Shown: positions 1 to 11,459, counted from the stretch's first letter. The stretch: 64,000 nt of DNA from Erysipelothrix tonsillarum DSM 14972 (GCF_000373785.1 NZ_KB892377.1:363617-427616), one strand, 5' to 3'. Notes: generated by a model not told the origin, from the sequence alone. Made by a program: numbers and translations.

Positions 1-19
1 AGATTGCGATTCGATTCAT
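1..19 (-). CDS. Start of a partial minus-strand gene
   Basis: An ATG at 19-17 on the minus strand is preceded at about five bases by a strong AGGAGG-type ribosome site (25-30). Only six codons (MNRIAI) lie inside the window, so the product cannot be identified. It would be divergent from the wall protein gene that starts at 178. Confidence 0.4.
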
Positions 20-140
20 AAAAGCCTCCTTTGATGCATCTATGTTAATTATAAATGATGATAGTATAAATAGATTTGCATATTATTACATTAATTAAAC
101 CAGTTCTTACGAAGTTAAATATAGCCTTCTAAGCCACTTG

Positions 141-146
141 TATAAT
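141..146 (+). promoter_or_regulatory. Candidate -10 box for the VWA surface protein
   Basis: A perfect TATAAT lies 31 bases before the start codon at 178. No good -35 is seen at 16-18 bases spacing (only AT-rich sequence). The ribosome site AAAGGAG follows at 164-170. Confidence 0.35.
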
Positions 147-177
147 ACATCTAGAGCGGTATAAAAGGAGACCATAT

Positions 178-3100
178 ATGAAAAAAAAACTTTTTAAGAT
201 ATTTTTAATTATAGCATGTGGATTATTTTTAGTTCCTATAAATCTAAGTGCTGATCAAGGTGAAGAACACCAAATATCAGATCAAGATATAACGGTTAAA
301 AAGTCCACAAAGTGGCTCAATAAGAACACAGGAGAGCTTGAAGTAACACTATTAATCAAGTCACCCAAGAATATTATGTTGCCAACACCTAAATCCGTAG
401 ATGTTGTATTAGTTTTGGATGTATCAAACAGTATGAAAGAAAAACTACATAATGGTCAAAGTAAAATTGATATGATGAAAGAGGGTTCGAAAGAACTCGT
501 TGATTCATTATTAAGCCAAAATGGTTTTGATAATAATTTAACAGTTAATGTGGGAATTATTCCTTTTGATCGTTATGACAAAGATGCTTTGGGGGGATAT
601 GTTCCTCTCACTAATAATGAGACTAAACTTAAAAATGGAATCGATAAAATGAAAGCAAGTGGAGGAACCAATATACATGCGGGAATCTTATCTGCGACCG
701 ATATGTTATCACAGTCTACAGCTGATGATAAATATATGGTTGTTTTGTCTGATGGCTTACCAACTTATCACAATCAAGTTGACGGCGGAAAAATCGTTAC
801 CGATTTCTATGATTACTCTTATGATAAACCAACAAAGTTTGAACAAAATTACTTCTTAACAAGTAAATCAACTAAGGTTGTTGGTAGTGGTTCCGATGTA
901 ATGTTGAAAATTTTTGCACGTTATAATGTACTTGTCTCTAATTCTTTTAAAAAAATAATCGATAATGCTCGACCTGCGATTTCTGCAGCTTATACTGCCA
1001 AAAAAGATGAGAACATTCATATCTTTTCAATAGCGTATGATTTGGCCTCAAGTAGTGATGGTCAAGAAATATTGAAAGCTATCGCTTCAAACGAACCCAA
1101 TAGTTATCATAGTGCTGTAGATAACTTAAATGAAATATTTAATGATATCGCCGGTGCTATCGTAGATAAAGCGCGTGTTGTAGATGCAAAGGTTGAAGAT
1201 GTAATGCATCGAAATATTTTAGGTGGTAAGGATAATGCTCTGGAAGTCAAACCGGAATCAATTAAAAAATATATTGATGGTGAAGAAATTACCAAAGACG
1301 ATATAATTGATGCTCACTATGATGAGATAACGAAAACAGTACATTGGAGTATCAAAGGAAACCTCAAACCAGAAATTGAATATAAACTTGTGTATCAAAC
1401 AAATGTTGATTTGAACTCTCTGATAGATGAGTTAGACTTTATTTTTGAAACAAGTTCTCATGCTCAAAGTACAACGATGAACTATACAAATTCAGATGAT
1501 CATAAAGCTACGATTGCTTTTAAACAACCATCAATTAGTGTTGTTTCATATCAAGTAGAGCTCTATTTCGATGGTGTAAAAACTTCTGATTCCGAAGTGG
1601 GGGTCGTTGGATTTGAAATCGATGGAGAAAATGAAATAACCATTCCACATTTGGAAACCATTACTGAACAAGATCGTGATTACGTACTAACAGGTGTGGA
1701 CTACGGTGGTGATTTAAATCGGGATAATACAATTTTAAAACTGGATGCAAATCCGCATGCGAATGTTGTAAAACTATTCTATGAAACGGTACCACCCTTG
1801 TCACGTAAGGTTGAAGTGCGTTACTTTAAAGACGATTTAAATGATTTAATTGGTAGTAAAATGTATGAGGTGACTGATAATCAATTAGCGCTCGAACCAA
1901 ACCTCTTAAAAACGGATCACGATTTAAATGATGATGCAAATTTCTACTATGCAACCATTGACGGAATTGCTTTTGAAGAAGATGTTCGTTTCGATTTAAA
2001 AGAAAATCAAAGCCACGTTGATGTCATTTATAAAAAAAGATCCATCCAATACAGTGTGTCATATCATCAAAATGACATTAATGAACCATCATTTTATTCA
2101 GAGGGAGCATTTGGTGCCAGCCAAGGCGATACAATCAATATTGATGATATTATTTCCAGCACAGGAGATATGATTGAAAGCACCATCACAAATTATAGAA
2201 CATGGCATCATATGAAGGTATATTGTGATGGCATTGAAGTTGATGATGTCACAAATATTCAACTTGTTAAAAACAATCATACGATTCAAGTTGTATTTAT
2301 ACCTAATACCGCTTCAGTTTCACTCAGAATGGTTAAAGACAGTCTCAATGACGATACATTCTATAATGAAAAAAATGCATTTGTTTATGGTGATACTTAC
2401 AATATAAAAGATTCTATTGAATCACATCAAAATATTATTCAACAAGAGTGCGAAAATGATTGTCTATATATCGTATACATTGATAATATTGAAACCGTTG
2501 AAAATACGGTTTTACTTGAAAAGCCAGAAACACTTATAACTGTATTATTTACTGATAAAACGAGTGATATTTCGATTGATTACTATATCGATTCTTTATC
2601 AGACAAAAATTACCTCGGTACTTTAAATGAAGTTGCGCTCATGAATTCAGATTTGAAAGTGGATCAGACAGCATTTAAAGATGATGCACGTTTTGATAAT
2701 AAAGCACTTCAATACGATGCTCACATTAATGATTCGGATTCGGATATTATTAAAATTACAGAAGATAATCAAAAAATAGTAGTAGTTTATACAAAAGATT
2801 TACTTAAATATCATATCTATTATATCAATGAAGAAACAAATGAGTCATTGGTCTCAAACGAAGGTATTGCATATCACAATGCGCTCATCGATGCGAAGGA
2901 ATCAATGTACTTAAATCACCAATACTTCGGTACATTATTCAATCATTTTCAAACCGTAAAGCACGAACCCTTTATTGTCAGTGATGATGAGATGATCTTC
3001 AATGTTTTTTATCGGTTGAATTCGTATGAAACAAAAATTTCCTACTTTGAAGGGGAGAAATTATTAAAGACGGATGTATTTAATCAAAAAGCTGGAACAA

Positions 3101-3519
3101 AGCTTGTGATCGATCCCGAGAAATATTTGACTGATGAAATGTTAAATGAGCCTGCGATAAATTATATTATTGACGGCCCATATCAAAAGGCAGAGGAATT
3201 AATCGTTTTAAAAAATCATGACATAAATATTGTTTATTCAACAAAGAATATTGAACCGAAACCGGGAGAACCAAAACCAGGAGAACCGAAACCGGGAGAA
3301 CCGAAACCGGATGAACCTAAGAGCGATACCCCTAAACAATCAGATTCTAAAGGTGATGATACCAAAACGAAAGGGTCTACGTCGAAGGTAAAAGAAACAC
3401 AATTACCGAATACCGGAATATTTGATACGCCAGTAGTTCGAGTCGGCATTCCACTCATAATCATGGGTGTTGTTCTAAGAATGATTACTCAAATTCGTAA
3501 AAAACATACATCATTATGA
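178..3519 (+). CDS. LPXTG-anchored von Willebrand factor A domain protein
   Basis: This is a secreted, sortase-anchored surface protein of 1113 residues. It has a signal peptide (residues 1-25), then a VWA domain at about 70-330 with a complete MIDAS: DVSNS (D81, S83, S85), a GGTN threonine near 163 and VVLSDG further on. Such domains bind ligands through a divalent metal. Residues about 450-1040 form a series of diverged beta-rich modules of roughly 80-100 residues, each opening with a strand such as VEVRYFKDDL, VSLRMVKDSL or ISIDYYIDSL, resembling MucBP-type modules. A proline-rich PKPGE spacer, LPNTG, a hydrophobic segment and a basic tail follow. The start has AAAGGAG seven bases upstream. 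A role in adhesion is inferred from the family; the ligand is unknown. Confidence 0.85.
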   Translation: MKKKLFKIFLIIACGLFLVPINLSADQGEEHQISDQDITVKKSTKWLNKNTGELEVTLLIKSPKNIMLPTPKSVDVVLVLDVSNSMKEKLHNGQSKIDMMKEGSKELVDSLLSQNGFDNNLTVNVGIIPFDRYDKDALGGYVPLTNNETKLKNGIDKMKASGGTNIHAGILSATDMLSQSTADDKYMVVLSDGLPTYHNQVDGGKIVTDFYDYSYDKPTKFEQNYFLTSKSTKVVGSGSDVMLKIFARYNVLVSNSFKKIIDNARPAISAAYTAKKDENIHIFSIAYDLASSSDGQEILKAIASNEPNSYHSAVDNLNEIFNDIAGAIVDKARVVDAKVEDVMHRNILGGKDNALEVKPESIKKYIDGEEITKDDIIDAHYDEITKTVHWSIKGNLKPEIEYKLVYQTNVDLNSLIDELDFIFETSSHAQSTTMNYTNSDDHKATIAFKQPSISVVSYQVELYFDGVKTSDSEVGVVGFEIDGENEITIPHLETITEQDRDYVLTGVDYGGDLNRDNTILKLDANPHANVVKLFYETVPPLSRKVEVRYFKDDLNDLIGSKMYEVTDNQLALEPNLLKTDHDLNDDANFYYATIDGIAFEEDVRFDLKENQSHVDVIYKKRSIQYSVSYHQNDINEPSFYSEGAFGASQGDTINIDDIISSTGDMIESTITNYRTWHHMKVYCDGIEVDDVTNIQLVKNNHTIQVVFIPNTASVSLRMVKDSLNDDTFYNEKNAFVYGDTYNIKDSIESHQNIIQQECENDCLYIVYIDNIETVENTVLLEKPETLITVLFTDKTSDISIDYYIDSLSDKNYLGTLNEVALMNSDLKVDQTAFKDDARFDNKALQYDAHINDSDSDIIKITEDNQKIVVVYTKDLLKYHIYYINEETNESLVSNEGIAYHNALIDAKESMYLNHQYFGTLFNHFQTVKHEPFIVSDDEMIFNVFYRLNSYETKISYFEGEKLLKTDVFNQKAGTKLVIDPEKYLTDEMLNEPAINYIIDGPYQKAEELIVLKNHDINIVYSTKNIEPKPGEPKPGEPKPGEPKPDEPKSDTPKQSDSKGDDTKTKGSTSKVKETQLPNTGIFDTPVVRVGIPLIIMGVVLRMITQIRKKHTSL
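3247..3318 (+). repeat. Pro-Gly-Glu spacer repeat in the VWA protein gene
   Basis: In-frame tandem 12-base units encode EPKPG, EPKPG, EPKPG and EPKPD. This is a typical wall-spanning spacer just before a sortase signal. Near-identical units make it prone to length change between strains. Confidence 0.8.
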
Positions 3520-3553
3520 TGACTCATTAATACGAAAAGATTTACCTAAATGA

Positions 3554-3587
3554 AAAAGAAGTTTGTATTTTACAGACTTCTTTTTTT
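3554..3587 (+). terminator. Intrinsic terminator after the VWA protein gene
   Basis: An inverted repeat (AAAAGAAGTTTGTA against TACAGACTTCTTTT, one G-T pair) is followed by a run of T. The A-rich left arm could also serve the converging minus-strand regulator. Confidence 0.8.
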
Positions 3588-3666
3588 ATATATCACAATC
3601 AAAAGCGTAATCGTGCTTGAAGTAATAAGCTTAAGCTATAAGACATGCGCGATGAATTCATATTTG

Positions 3667-5577
3667 TTATAAAAAATTTGCGGTAAGGATATTGATAAAT
3701 GTTTCGACATCATTCGCTTGAACAAGCTGGTCGATGACTGCGTTTTCTGTAAGCATCATGGACAACGGGTCAAAAATATCTGCAAAGATTTTTCGATCAT
3801 CTTTAGCAATCGAAAGCATAATAACAAGGTCAACATCTGTATTAACCCAAGAAATTGGTTTCTTGTTTATTAACACAGTCATTGCGGTCTTGTCGGCATT
3901 CATTTGCATTGAATGCGGAATGGCTATACGACCATAACCCGTCGAAGACATGTGTTCACGTGCAAGAATTTCGTCTTTGAATGATGGTTTAAAACAGTTG
4001 TGATCAACACCGGTTTGGATGAGTTGATCCAAAGCTTCAATTTGAGTCATATTTCGATCTTCAACTAAGAATAGTTCCGGACTGAGCATTGTTTGAATGG
4101 TTTCTCTAAATTTATTTTTGTTTTTAGAATCTTTAAGATCATGAATGGTATCGTAAATTCGATTTGTATCCCGCTCATTTTTGAAAGGGCTGATGACAAG
4201 CACAGGGATTGGCATCTGTTTATGTATGTTTTGTGTTGAAATAATTAAATCAATATCACTTACATCGATGCGAGCTTCATCTGTAACGACGTTTTTCACA
4301 ATTAAAGAATCATTAAACGTGGTAATGATGTGATTGTAAAGATTTTGATCCATATCGTAATACTGTGGTAGAACCAAAACACAATTTATCTTATTACCTA
4401 GACTTTTTTGGGTCTCCAATGCGCCCCCAATGTGAAAGGCGATATAGGCAATTTCATCATCATTGATTGCGACACCGTAACGACGACTGATTTCATGAGA
4501 AACGCTTACTGCACAGTCATAAATCAAGGGACAATTATGTTTGATATTAATTGTAACGGGGTTTTTATTCGCACGCCCAACTGCAAGTCGTTTTAAGAGG
4601 TTATTGATGTGTAATGCAAAGCGAACAAAAAACTGATTTTCGCTGATATCTACGTAGTAATAACGATTAATACTGCGGATTAAATCATCGACCAAGCTTA
4701 AGACTTCTGTTGTAATATAATTTGAAATATTGAGCTCGTTGACGGTATCATAATTGATATTCGTGCCGGAACTAAGGATAAGTAAGGCAAGTTCGTAAAT
4801 TTCACTGTCACTGTAATGAATCTGATAAAGTTTATTAATTCGTGATGCTATCGCGGTAGCGATGGTAAGTTCTGTTGCATTAATTTCAGGATAATTGTCA
4901 GTGTCATGAGCATAAATATTATTGTGTTGGATTCGATTAATGGACACTACAATATGTAGAATTAAATTCATCAAGGCATAATCATTTATGAAATAATGAT
5001 TTTGATTTAAGGTTTCTTCCACGATTTCTTTAATTTTTATCAAATCATAGTCCTTAAAACTATGTTGCATCGATTCAATATTTAAGAAATTTCGATTGGA
5101 TTCATGATACAAAATTGAGGTTAACAAACGGCGTTTATTCTTTTCAAGACCATGAATAAACACTCTTTGATTTTCAATCTGCATTTCGAGGTCGAATTTT
5201 CCTAAACGTTTCTTTAACTGTACGAGGTCAGCCCGAATGGTAGACTCGCTGACATGAAGGTCGTAGGCAATATCTAAAATGTTTAATCCACGATCTTCTT
5301 TAACAAGAAGTTGAATCATATAAACGATACGTTCTTCCGGTGTTGTAGGCAAAAAATCATCCATTTCCTTCAACATCTCGGTATAACAGGTACGGTCGAG
5401 TAAATAGCCCTCAGTTGATGCTGTAATTAAATGTGGATAAGCATCATTAATCACTTTTACATAACTTTTTATGGTTCGAACGGATTTGTTAAGTTGATTT
5501 GAAAGTTGTTTGGATGTCAAGGGGGTAAGATGATTACTCATAAAACTTAAAAGTTCAAGATGTTTTGAATCAAGCAT
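3667..5577 (-). CDS. PRD-containing PTS transcriptional regulator (LicR/BglG-type activator)
   Basis: This 636-residue regulator has the LicR/MtlR layout: an N-terminal HTH (about 15-45), a second HTH near 90-125 (ILDIAYDLHVSESTIRADL), two PTS regulation domains (about 185-280 and 300-395), a IIB-like segment (about 400-480) and a C-terminal fructose/mannitol-type IIA domain. The IIA phosphohistidine is at about H555 in IAIPH. In the IIB-like segment the expected catalytic Cys position seems to be Leu, so that domain may not be phosphorylated. It is divergent from the cellobiose-type PTS at 5717, which it probably controls according to phosphorylation by HPr and the transporter. The regulated sugar is inferred from position only. 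Confidence 0.88.
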   Translation of the reverse strand: MLDSKHLELLSFMSNHLTPLTSKQLSNQLNKSVRTIKSYVKVINDAYPHLITASTEGYLLDRTCYTEMLKEMDDFLPTTPEERIVYMIQLLVKEDRGLNILDIAYDLHVSESTIRADLVQLKKRLGKFDLEMQIENQRVFIHGLEKNKRRLLTSILYHESNRNFLNIESMQHSFKDYDLIKIKEIVEETLNQNHYFINDYALMNLILHIVVSINRIQHNNIYAHDTDNYPEINATELTIATAIASRINKLYQIHYSDSEIYELALLILSSGTNINYDTVNELNISNYITTEVLSLVDDLIRSINRYYYVDISENQFFVRFALHINNLLKRLAVGRANKNPVTINIKHNCPLIYDCAVSVSHEISRRYGVAINDDEIAYIAFHIGGALETQKSLGNKINCVLVLPQYYDMDQNLYNHIITTFNDSLIVKNVVTDEARIDVSDIDLIISTQNIHKQMPIPVLVISPFKNERDTNRIYDTIHDLKDSKNKNKFRETIQTMLSPELFLVEDRNMTQIEALDQLIQTGVDHNCFKPSFKDEILAREHMSSTGYGRIAIPHSMQMNADKTAMTVLINKKPISWVNTDVDLVIMLSIAKDDRKIFADIFDPLSMMLTENAVIDQLVQANDVETFINILTANFL

Positions 5578-5716
5578 ACAATCGCCTCTTTTCTATATTA
5601 ATTATACCAACTAGAATATACCGCCTATTTAATGAATTGCACCGCCCTTGTGCTAAAACATAACGATGATGATACAAAAAAACGAGATAATAGAGTCACA
5701 GGAAAGGAGTTTGGAT

Positions 5717-6031
5717 ATGGACAAACTTAGAATATTACTTGTTTGCGGATCAGGCGCAAGCAGTGGATTTATGGCAGCAAACATTCGTAAAGCTGCAGAT
5801 AGTAAAGGACTTAATGCAAGTGTTACCGCTCGTAGCGAGTCAGAAATTGAGAATTATATTGATGAGATCGATGTGCTGATGGTCGGTCCCCATCTTGCAT
5901 ATATTCTGGATGAAGTAGATGACTATATTGGTGATGCACCCGTAAAGGTAATCTTAATGAAACCAGATTACTACTCGACCTTAGATGGTGGTAAAGCAAT
6001 TGATCACCTCATGGAAGAACTTAATAAATAA
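5717..6031 (+). CDS. PTS lactose/cellobiose-family IIB component
   Basis: This cytoplasmic phosphocarrier has 104 residues. It passes phosphate from IIA to the incoming sugar. The start at 5717 is chosen over an upstream in-frame ATG (5666) because GGAAAGGAG lies at 5701-5709 and the protein then begins directly with the IIB strand MDKLRILLVCGSGASSG. The phosphorylated residue is Cys10. It heads a four-gene operon with IIC (22 bases on), IIA and a GH1 glycosidase. The gene set indicates a beta-glucoside or related disaccharide; the exact sugar is not determined. Confidence 0.9.
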   Translation: MDKLRILLVCGSGASSGFMAANIRKAADSKGLNASVTARSESEIENYIDEIDVLMVGPHLAYILDEVDDYIGDAPVKVILMKPDYYSTLDGGKAIDHLMEELNK

Positions 6032-6052
6032 TTATCAAAAAAGGAGAAGGTT

Positions 6053-7273
6053 ATGGAAAAATTAATTAAATGGTTAGAAGAATCTTTTGCCCCTAAGATG
6101 AATAAAATTAATCACAATGTTTGGATAGTTGGAATTAAAGACGGAATTATGCAAACATTACCATTTATTTTCTTAGGATCTGTATTCTGTATGCTTACAA
6201 TTTTAGGCGATGTTGTACCGAATTGGCCTAACTTCTGGGTTCCTTTTGGATGGACAATGGGGATGGTCTCCTTATTTGTAGCATTCTTGGTTCCTTTTAA
6301 CATCATGGAAAAGAAACGTCTTCGTAAGCACCGTATTAATGCGGGACTTGCTGGATTAGTACTCTTCTTAATTATTATTACACCACAAGTTGTTGAAGCT
6401 GGTGCACCAGGATTCGGTCATGAGTCATTGGGTGCAGGTGGAATGTTTATTGCGATTGTCGCAGGAATGTTCTCAGCATTTGTCTTTTCACTCTTTGGAA
6501 AATTCTCATTCTTTAAAGAAGATTCTGTAATTCCAGACTTTGTACGTTCTTGGTTTGATTCAATGTTACCAATCGCGATTATTGTTGTCTTGGGTTGGGT
6601 TCTCGTAGATATCATTGGTTTTGATCTCTATAACTTGGTTCTTGCAATCTTTAAACCACTTGCTGGACTTGTAGAATCACCAATTGGATTCCCATTAACA
6701 ATGTTTATCTTCTGTTTCTTATACTCATTGGGTATCTCATCTTGGGTACTTACCCCAGTATTAACACCAGTATTCTTAGATGCAATCAACGCTAATATTG
6801 CTGGAACTGCAACAAATCTTGTAACAAATTCTACAGTTTACTCAACATACCTATGGGTAGGGGGTATTGGATGTACCTTACCACTTGTAATTATGTGTAT
6901 GCGTTCAAAATCGAAAAAATTAAGTGCACTTGGAAAAGCATGTATGGCACCTGCCATCTTCAACATCAATGAACCGATTGTGTTTGGAGCGATTGCATGG
7001 AACCCAATCTTAATGATTCCAATGTGGTTACAAGGAATTATTTTACCAATTATTGTATGGATTTTCACAAAAGTAATTCCATTCGCACCAATTCCTAATG
7101 TTATGTTTGAAATGTGGTACTGCCCATTCCCAATTTCAACTTGGTTAATTACACGATCAATTCCTGCACTAATTCTACTTGTTGGTGTCGTAGTTGTCGC
7201 AACATTAATCTGGTTACCATTCTTTAAAGTATATGAAAAACAACAAGTAGCAATTGAAGCTGAAGAAGCTTAA
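6053..7273 (+). CDS. PTS cellobiose-family IIC permease
   Basis: A 406-residue integral membrane permease of the lactose/cellobiose superfamily. Many hydrophobic segments are visible, and the family signature PAIFNINEPIVFG occurs at about residues 300-312, the region that contains the substrate-binding Glu. The N-terminus (EESFAPKMNKINHN) is typical of cellobiose-type IIC proteins. It carries the sugar through the membrane as IIB phosphorylates it. It has its own AAGGAGAAGG ribosome site and lies between IIB and IIA genes in one operon. Confidence 0.92.
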   Translation: MEKLIKWLEESFAPKMNKINHNVWIVGIKDGIMQTLPFIFLGSVFCMLTILGDVVPNWPNFWVPFGWTMGMVSLFVAFLVPFNIMEKKRLRKHRINAGLAGLVLFLIIITPQVVEAGAPGFGHESLGAGGMFIAIVAGMFSAFVFSLFGKFSFFKEDSVIPDFVRSWFDSMLPIAIIVVLGWVLVDIIGFDLYNLVLAIFKPLAGLVESPIGFPLTMFIFCFLYSLGISSWVLTPVLTPVFLDAINANIAGTATNLVTNSTVYSTYLWVGGIGCTLPLVIMCMRSKSKKLSALGKACMAPAIFNINEPIVFGAIAWNPILMIPMWLQGIILPIIVWIFTKVIPFAPIPNVMFEMWYCPFPISTWLITRSIPALILLVGVVVVATLIWLPFFKVYEKQQVAIEAEEA

Positions 7274-7282
7274 GAGGAGGTT

Positions 7283-9059
<1,777 letters not shown>

Positions 9060-9183
9060 TTTCGCGTTTATAATTAACATACATATACATCAATCGGAAT
9101 TGATGTGATGGATTGTTCTATTTTAAAATGGTTTATAAAAATAAATAAGAAGCAATATTCGATGTCTTTATTGACAAAGAAGT

Positions 9184-9222
9184 AAAAAAAAACACTGATG
9201 TGCTCATCAGTGTTTTTTTTTT
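9184..9222. terminator. Bidirectional terminator between the PTS operon and the GH20 gene
   Basis: Arms AACACTGATG and CATCAGTGTT flank the loop TGCT, with A-runs on the left and T-runs on the right. It can stop transcripts converging from both strands. Confidence 0.88.
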
Positions 9223-9233
9223 GGATTCTTTGT

Positions 9234-11039
9234 TTATTTTACTTTTTTTAATAGGAGCATTCCACCAAAAGTCAAAAGACAACTTATTGATAGAGTAGAC
9301 CACGAATGCGCAACGCCTGTTTGAGGTAATACCTCTGCCTTGAATTCTTTGTTGACTTCCTGTCCTAACGCCGGAGTTGATGGAGATTGCACTAAAGTTG
9401 GTGAAGTACGATCAACCGTTTTAGTGTTAGGTAGGGTTGATGATTCAGATTTAGCGGTCGGTTTTAAAGGCGAGAGAATACGTGGTGATGGCGCAATGTC
9501 TTTAAGAAGAAGTGCTTCAATCGCTTTCTCGAGTTCATTTACACTGTGATCAAGTTCTGCTTGTTGTGTGATGTTTAAATCTTCATGGATAAGACCCAAT
9601 ATTTTTTCAATGTCATCAAAATTCTGGTAAGCATTTGAATCTAAAAGCTTGATCTTTGCTTTTAAACTATTCAATTTTGAATAGTCTGCTTTTTTATATG
9701 TAAGCAATTTGATCGAAGTTTGAAGCTCTTGCGTCATCGTATCGACTTGGTCTTGATCAACGATACGAAGACCCCTTTGGATGTTTGATTTTGCTTTTTC
9801 TAAACGCTTCACTGATTCATCATTATAGATGCCAAGGTCAGATGGAATTGCTTGTAATGTTTGCTCTAAGGCTTCATAATTAGCCGGTTTGATGAGGATA
9901 TTGGGATGTGTCTTGGAGAATGTATCCATAAGGTTTAAGATTTTATCCATACCATGGTCTTGTTGGGGATCATCAGCCCAAATAGCTTGCATGCTACCGA
10001 TTGAGGGAATGAAGCTTCCACCAGCAAGTTGATCAAATGGATTATTTTTGATATTCTTCAATGCATTGTGGTAGTTATAAGCATCTTTATCGATATGACC
10101 TAAAACCCAATACCATGCGTCATTTGTGTTAAGTAAATCATGTCCTTTATTAGCGAAATAATCAGGCTTAGCGACATTGAAACCCCACCAGCCTGATGTC
10201 CAATAGGAAATAACGATGTCTTTATCAAAGGTACCAAAAGCATCCTTATGATTATAATAAATTCCATCATTAAAGCTCATGGGTTTCATACCTGCATCTT
10301 TAATGATTTGTGCAAGCGTATTTGTATAATTGATGAAGTCTCCATAGAGACCCTTGTTTTGTAATTCACCCCAACCAGGTGTTGTGAATACATCGTTTGC
10401 ATACTCATCAGCACCAAAGTTAAACATTGAAGAAGCCCCATAATTACCAAAGTATTGCGCATACTTCTTGGTTAGCTCTTGGACAAAGGCAATTGCCTGT
10501 TTATTTTCGATGTTAACCGTTCGTTCTGAAATTTTGCCATTGTTTTGATAGCGTACATCTGACAGACCAAGATGTTCCATCGCAACGAGAATCGCATCCA
10601 TATGACCGGGACTATTGATGACTGGAATGATATCAATATTACGTTTTTGTGCGTAAGTAAGAATACGGTTCATAGCACTTTCGGTTAAAACATTACCGTT
10701 TGGATCATCATAATAATGTTTATTACCTTCTGTAATTGCATTTTTTACATCATCACTTTCATAGCGTGTACCCTCGACGGTCATCGTCATATCATCAAGA
10801 ACAAAGCGTAGACCGTCATTACCTAAGAGCACTTGAACACCAGTATATCCATTTTGGTATGCGCGCTCAATGATTTCAATGAGTTGTGTTTCTGAGAAAT
10901 ATTTTCGACCTGCATCAATGGAAACGATGCTCAGTGGTGTTGATGCTGCCTCGTCAGCATAGACCATATTTCGACCACATGATAAGAGTAAACCAAAACT
11001 CAAAACTAAGATTAAACAGAATGTCTTTAAGTGTTTCAT
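9234..11039 (-). CDS. LPXTG-anchored GH20 beta-N-acetylhexosaminidase
   Basis: A secreted wall-anchored exoglycosidase of 601 residues. It has a signal peptide (1-28) and a GH20 barrel from about 35 to 385. The catalytic Asp-Glu pair is D211-E212 in FGADEYAND, matching the substrate-assisted mechanism of this family (StrH-like). INSPGHMD at about 141-148 is another family signature. A helical region (about 390-515), a Ser/Pro-rich stretch, LPQTG, a hydrophobic segment and a KKVK tail follow. It probably removes terminal N-acetylhexosamines from host glycans. The signal peptide contains LLLSC, which resembles a weak lipobox, but the sortase signal is clearer. The start has AAGGAGGAAATA directly upstream. 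Confidence 0.88.
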   Translation of the reverse strand: MKHLKTFCLILVLSFGLLLSCGRNMVYADEAASTPLSIVSIDAGRKYFSETQLIEIIERAYQNGYTGVQVLLGNDGLRFVLDDMTMTVEGTRYESDDVKNAITEGNKHYYDDPNGNVLTESAMNRILTYAQKRNIDIIPVINSPGHMDAILVAMEHLGLSDVRYQNNGKISERTVNIENKQAIAFVQELTKKYAQYFGNYGASSMFNFGADEYANDVFTTPGWGELQNKGLYGDFINYTNTLAQIIKDAGMKPMSFNDGIYYNHKDAFGTFDKDIVISYWTSGWWGFNVAKPDYFANKGHDLLNTNDAWYWVLGHIDKDAYNYHNALKNIKNNPFDQLAGGSFIPSIGSMQAIWADDPQQDHGMDKILNLMDTFSKTHPNILIKPANYEALEQTLQAIPSDLGIYNDESVKRLEKAKSNIQRGLRIVDQDQVDTMTQELQTSIKLLTYKKADYSKLNSLKAKIKLLDSNAYQNFDDIEKILGLIHEDLNITQQAELDHSVNELEKAIEALLLKDIAPSPRILSPLKPTAKSESSTLPNTKTVDRTSPTLVQSPSTPALGQEVNKEFKAEVLPQTGVAHSWSTLSISCLLTFGGMLLLKKVK

Positions 11040-11087
11040 TATTTCCTCCTTAATGTGTATGTTCCGATGTTAGCGCAATCGTCTTAC

Positions 11088-11133
11088 AAAAAAACAGGAT
11101 AATCACAAAAAGAGTCTTTTTGTAATCACCCTG
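11088..11133 (-). terminator. Terminator hairpin inside the GH20 mRNA leader
   Basis: Read on the minus strand, an approximately 18-bp stem (CAGGGTGATTACAAAAAGA against its partner, with three G-U pairs) is followed by seven U. On the plus strand the same three positions become A-C mismatches, so the structure is built for minus-strand RNA. No gene ends here on that strand, so it sits in the GH20 leader and suggests attenuation. Confidence 0.6.
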
Positions 11134-11174
11134 CCTAATTGAATAGTAACATGTGAACATTCATTTACATTACA

Positions 11175-11203
11175 AAAATACAATAGAATAGTTCTTCTGT
11201 CAA
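11175..11203 (-). promoter_or_regulatory. Promoter for the GH20 gene
   Basis: A perfect -35 (TTGACA, 11203-11198 on the minus strand) and a -10-like TATTTT (11180-11175) are separated by 17 bases. This places the start near 11168 and gives a leader of about 130 bases that contains the terminator hairpin. Confidence 0.5.
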
Positions 11204-11220
11204 GCGAATACTGACAATAT

Positions 11221-11234
11221 TGATAACGTTTACA
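11221..11234. promoter_or_regulatory. CRE-like site (CcpA operator)
   Basis: TGATAACGTTTACA matches the CRE consensus TGWAANCGNTNWCA at 13 of 14 positions. It lies just upstream of the GH20 -35 box, between two divergent surface protein genes. Confidence 0.5.
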
Positions 11235-11355
11235 TTAAAAACTTTATGATAAAGGTTGAAATCGTTGAGTGGTGGTAAAATGTCTGGTAATTAATTCATT
11301 TAGAGTCTTTAAATCTTAAGGTTTCTTAATTGCGGCGACGATAAGAAAAAAAATC

Positions 11356-11384
11356 TTTACAATTTTATCAAAATCTTTTATTTT
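11356..11384 (+). promoter_or_regulatory. Candidate promoter for the choline-binding protein
   Basis: TTTACA (11356-11361) and TATTTT (11379-11384) are 17 bases apart, about 75 bases before the chosen start. The -10 is imperfect. Confidence 0.35.
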
Positions 11385-11459
11385 AATTAAGCAACATGAA
11401 TCTATCATTAGAGTTCATTTTGTATCATAAATAGACGAAAGTCGAAGGGGATGGATTTG

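Larger units (their letters stand above)
11040..11459. other. Divergent intergenic region with leader, promoters and CRE-like site
   Basis: This 420-base region separates the divergent GH20 and choline-binding protein genes. It holds the GH20 ribosome site, a leader terminator hairpin (11088-11133), a minus-strand promoter (11175-11203), a CRE-like site (11221-11234) and a plus-strand promoter (11356-11384). No credible gene is seen in it. Confidence 0.6.

Noticed and set aside
3234-3464. Minus-strand frame rich in Gly-Phe-Gly-Ser-Pro
   Set aside because: It is the complement of the Pro-Gly-Glu spacer and sorting signal of the VWA protein gene, without a ribosome site.
5666-5716. Longer N-terminus for the PTS IIB protein
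   Set aside because: The added 17 residues are not part of the IIB fold, and GGAAAGGAG is placed for the ATG at 5717.
10977-11039. Lipoprotein signal in the GH20 protein
   Set aside because: LLSC resembles a lipobox, but the second position is atypical and the protein ends in a complete LPQTG sorting signal; sortase anchoring is preferred.
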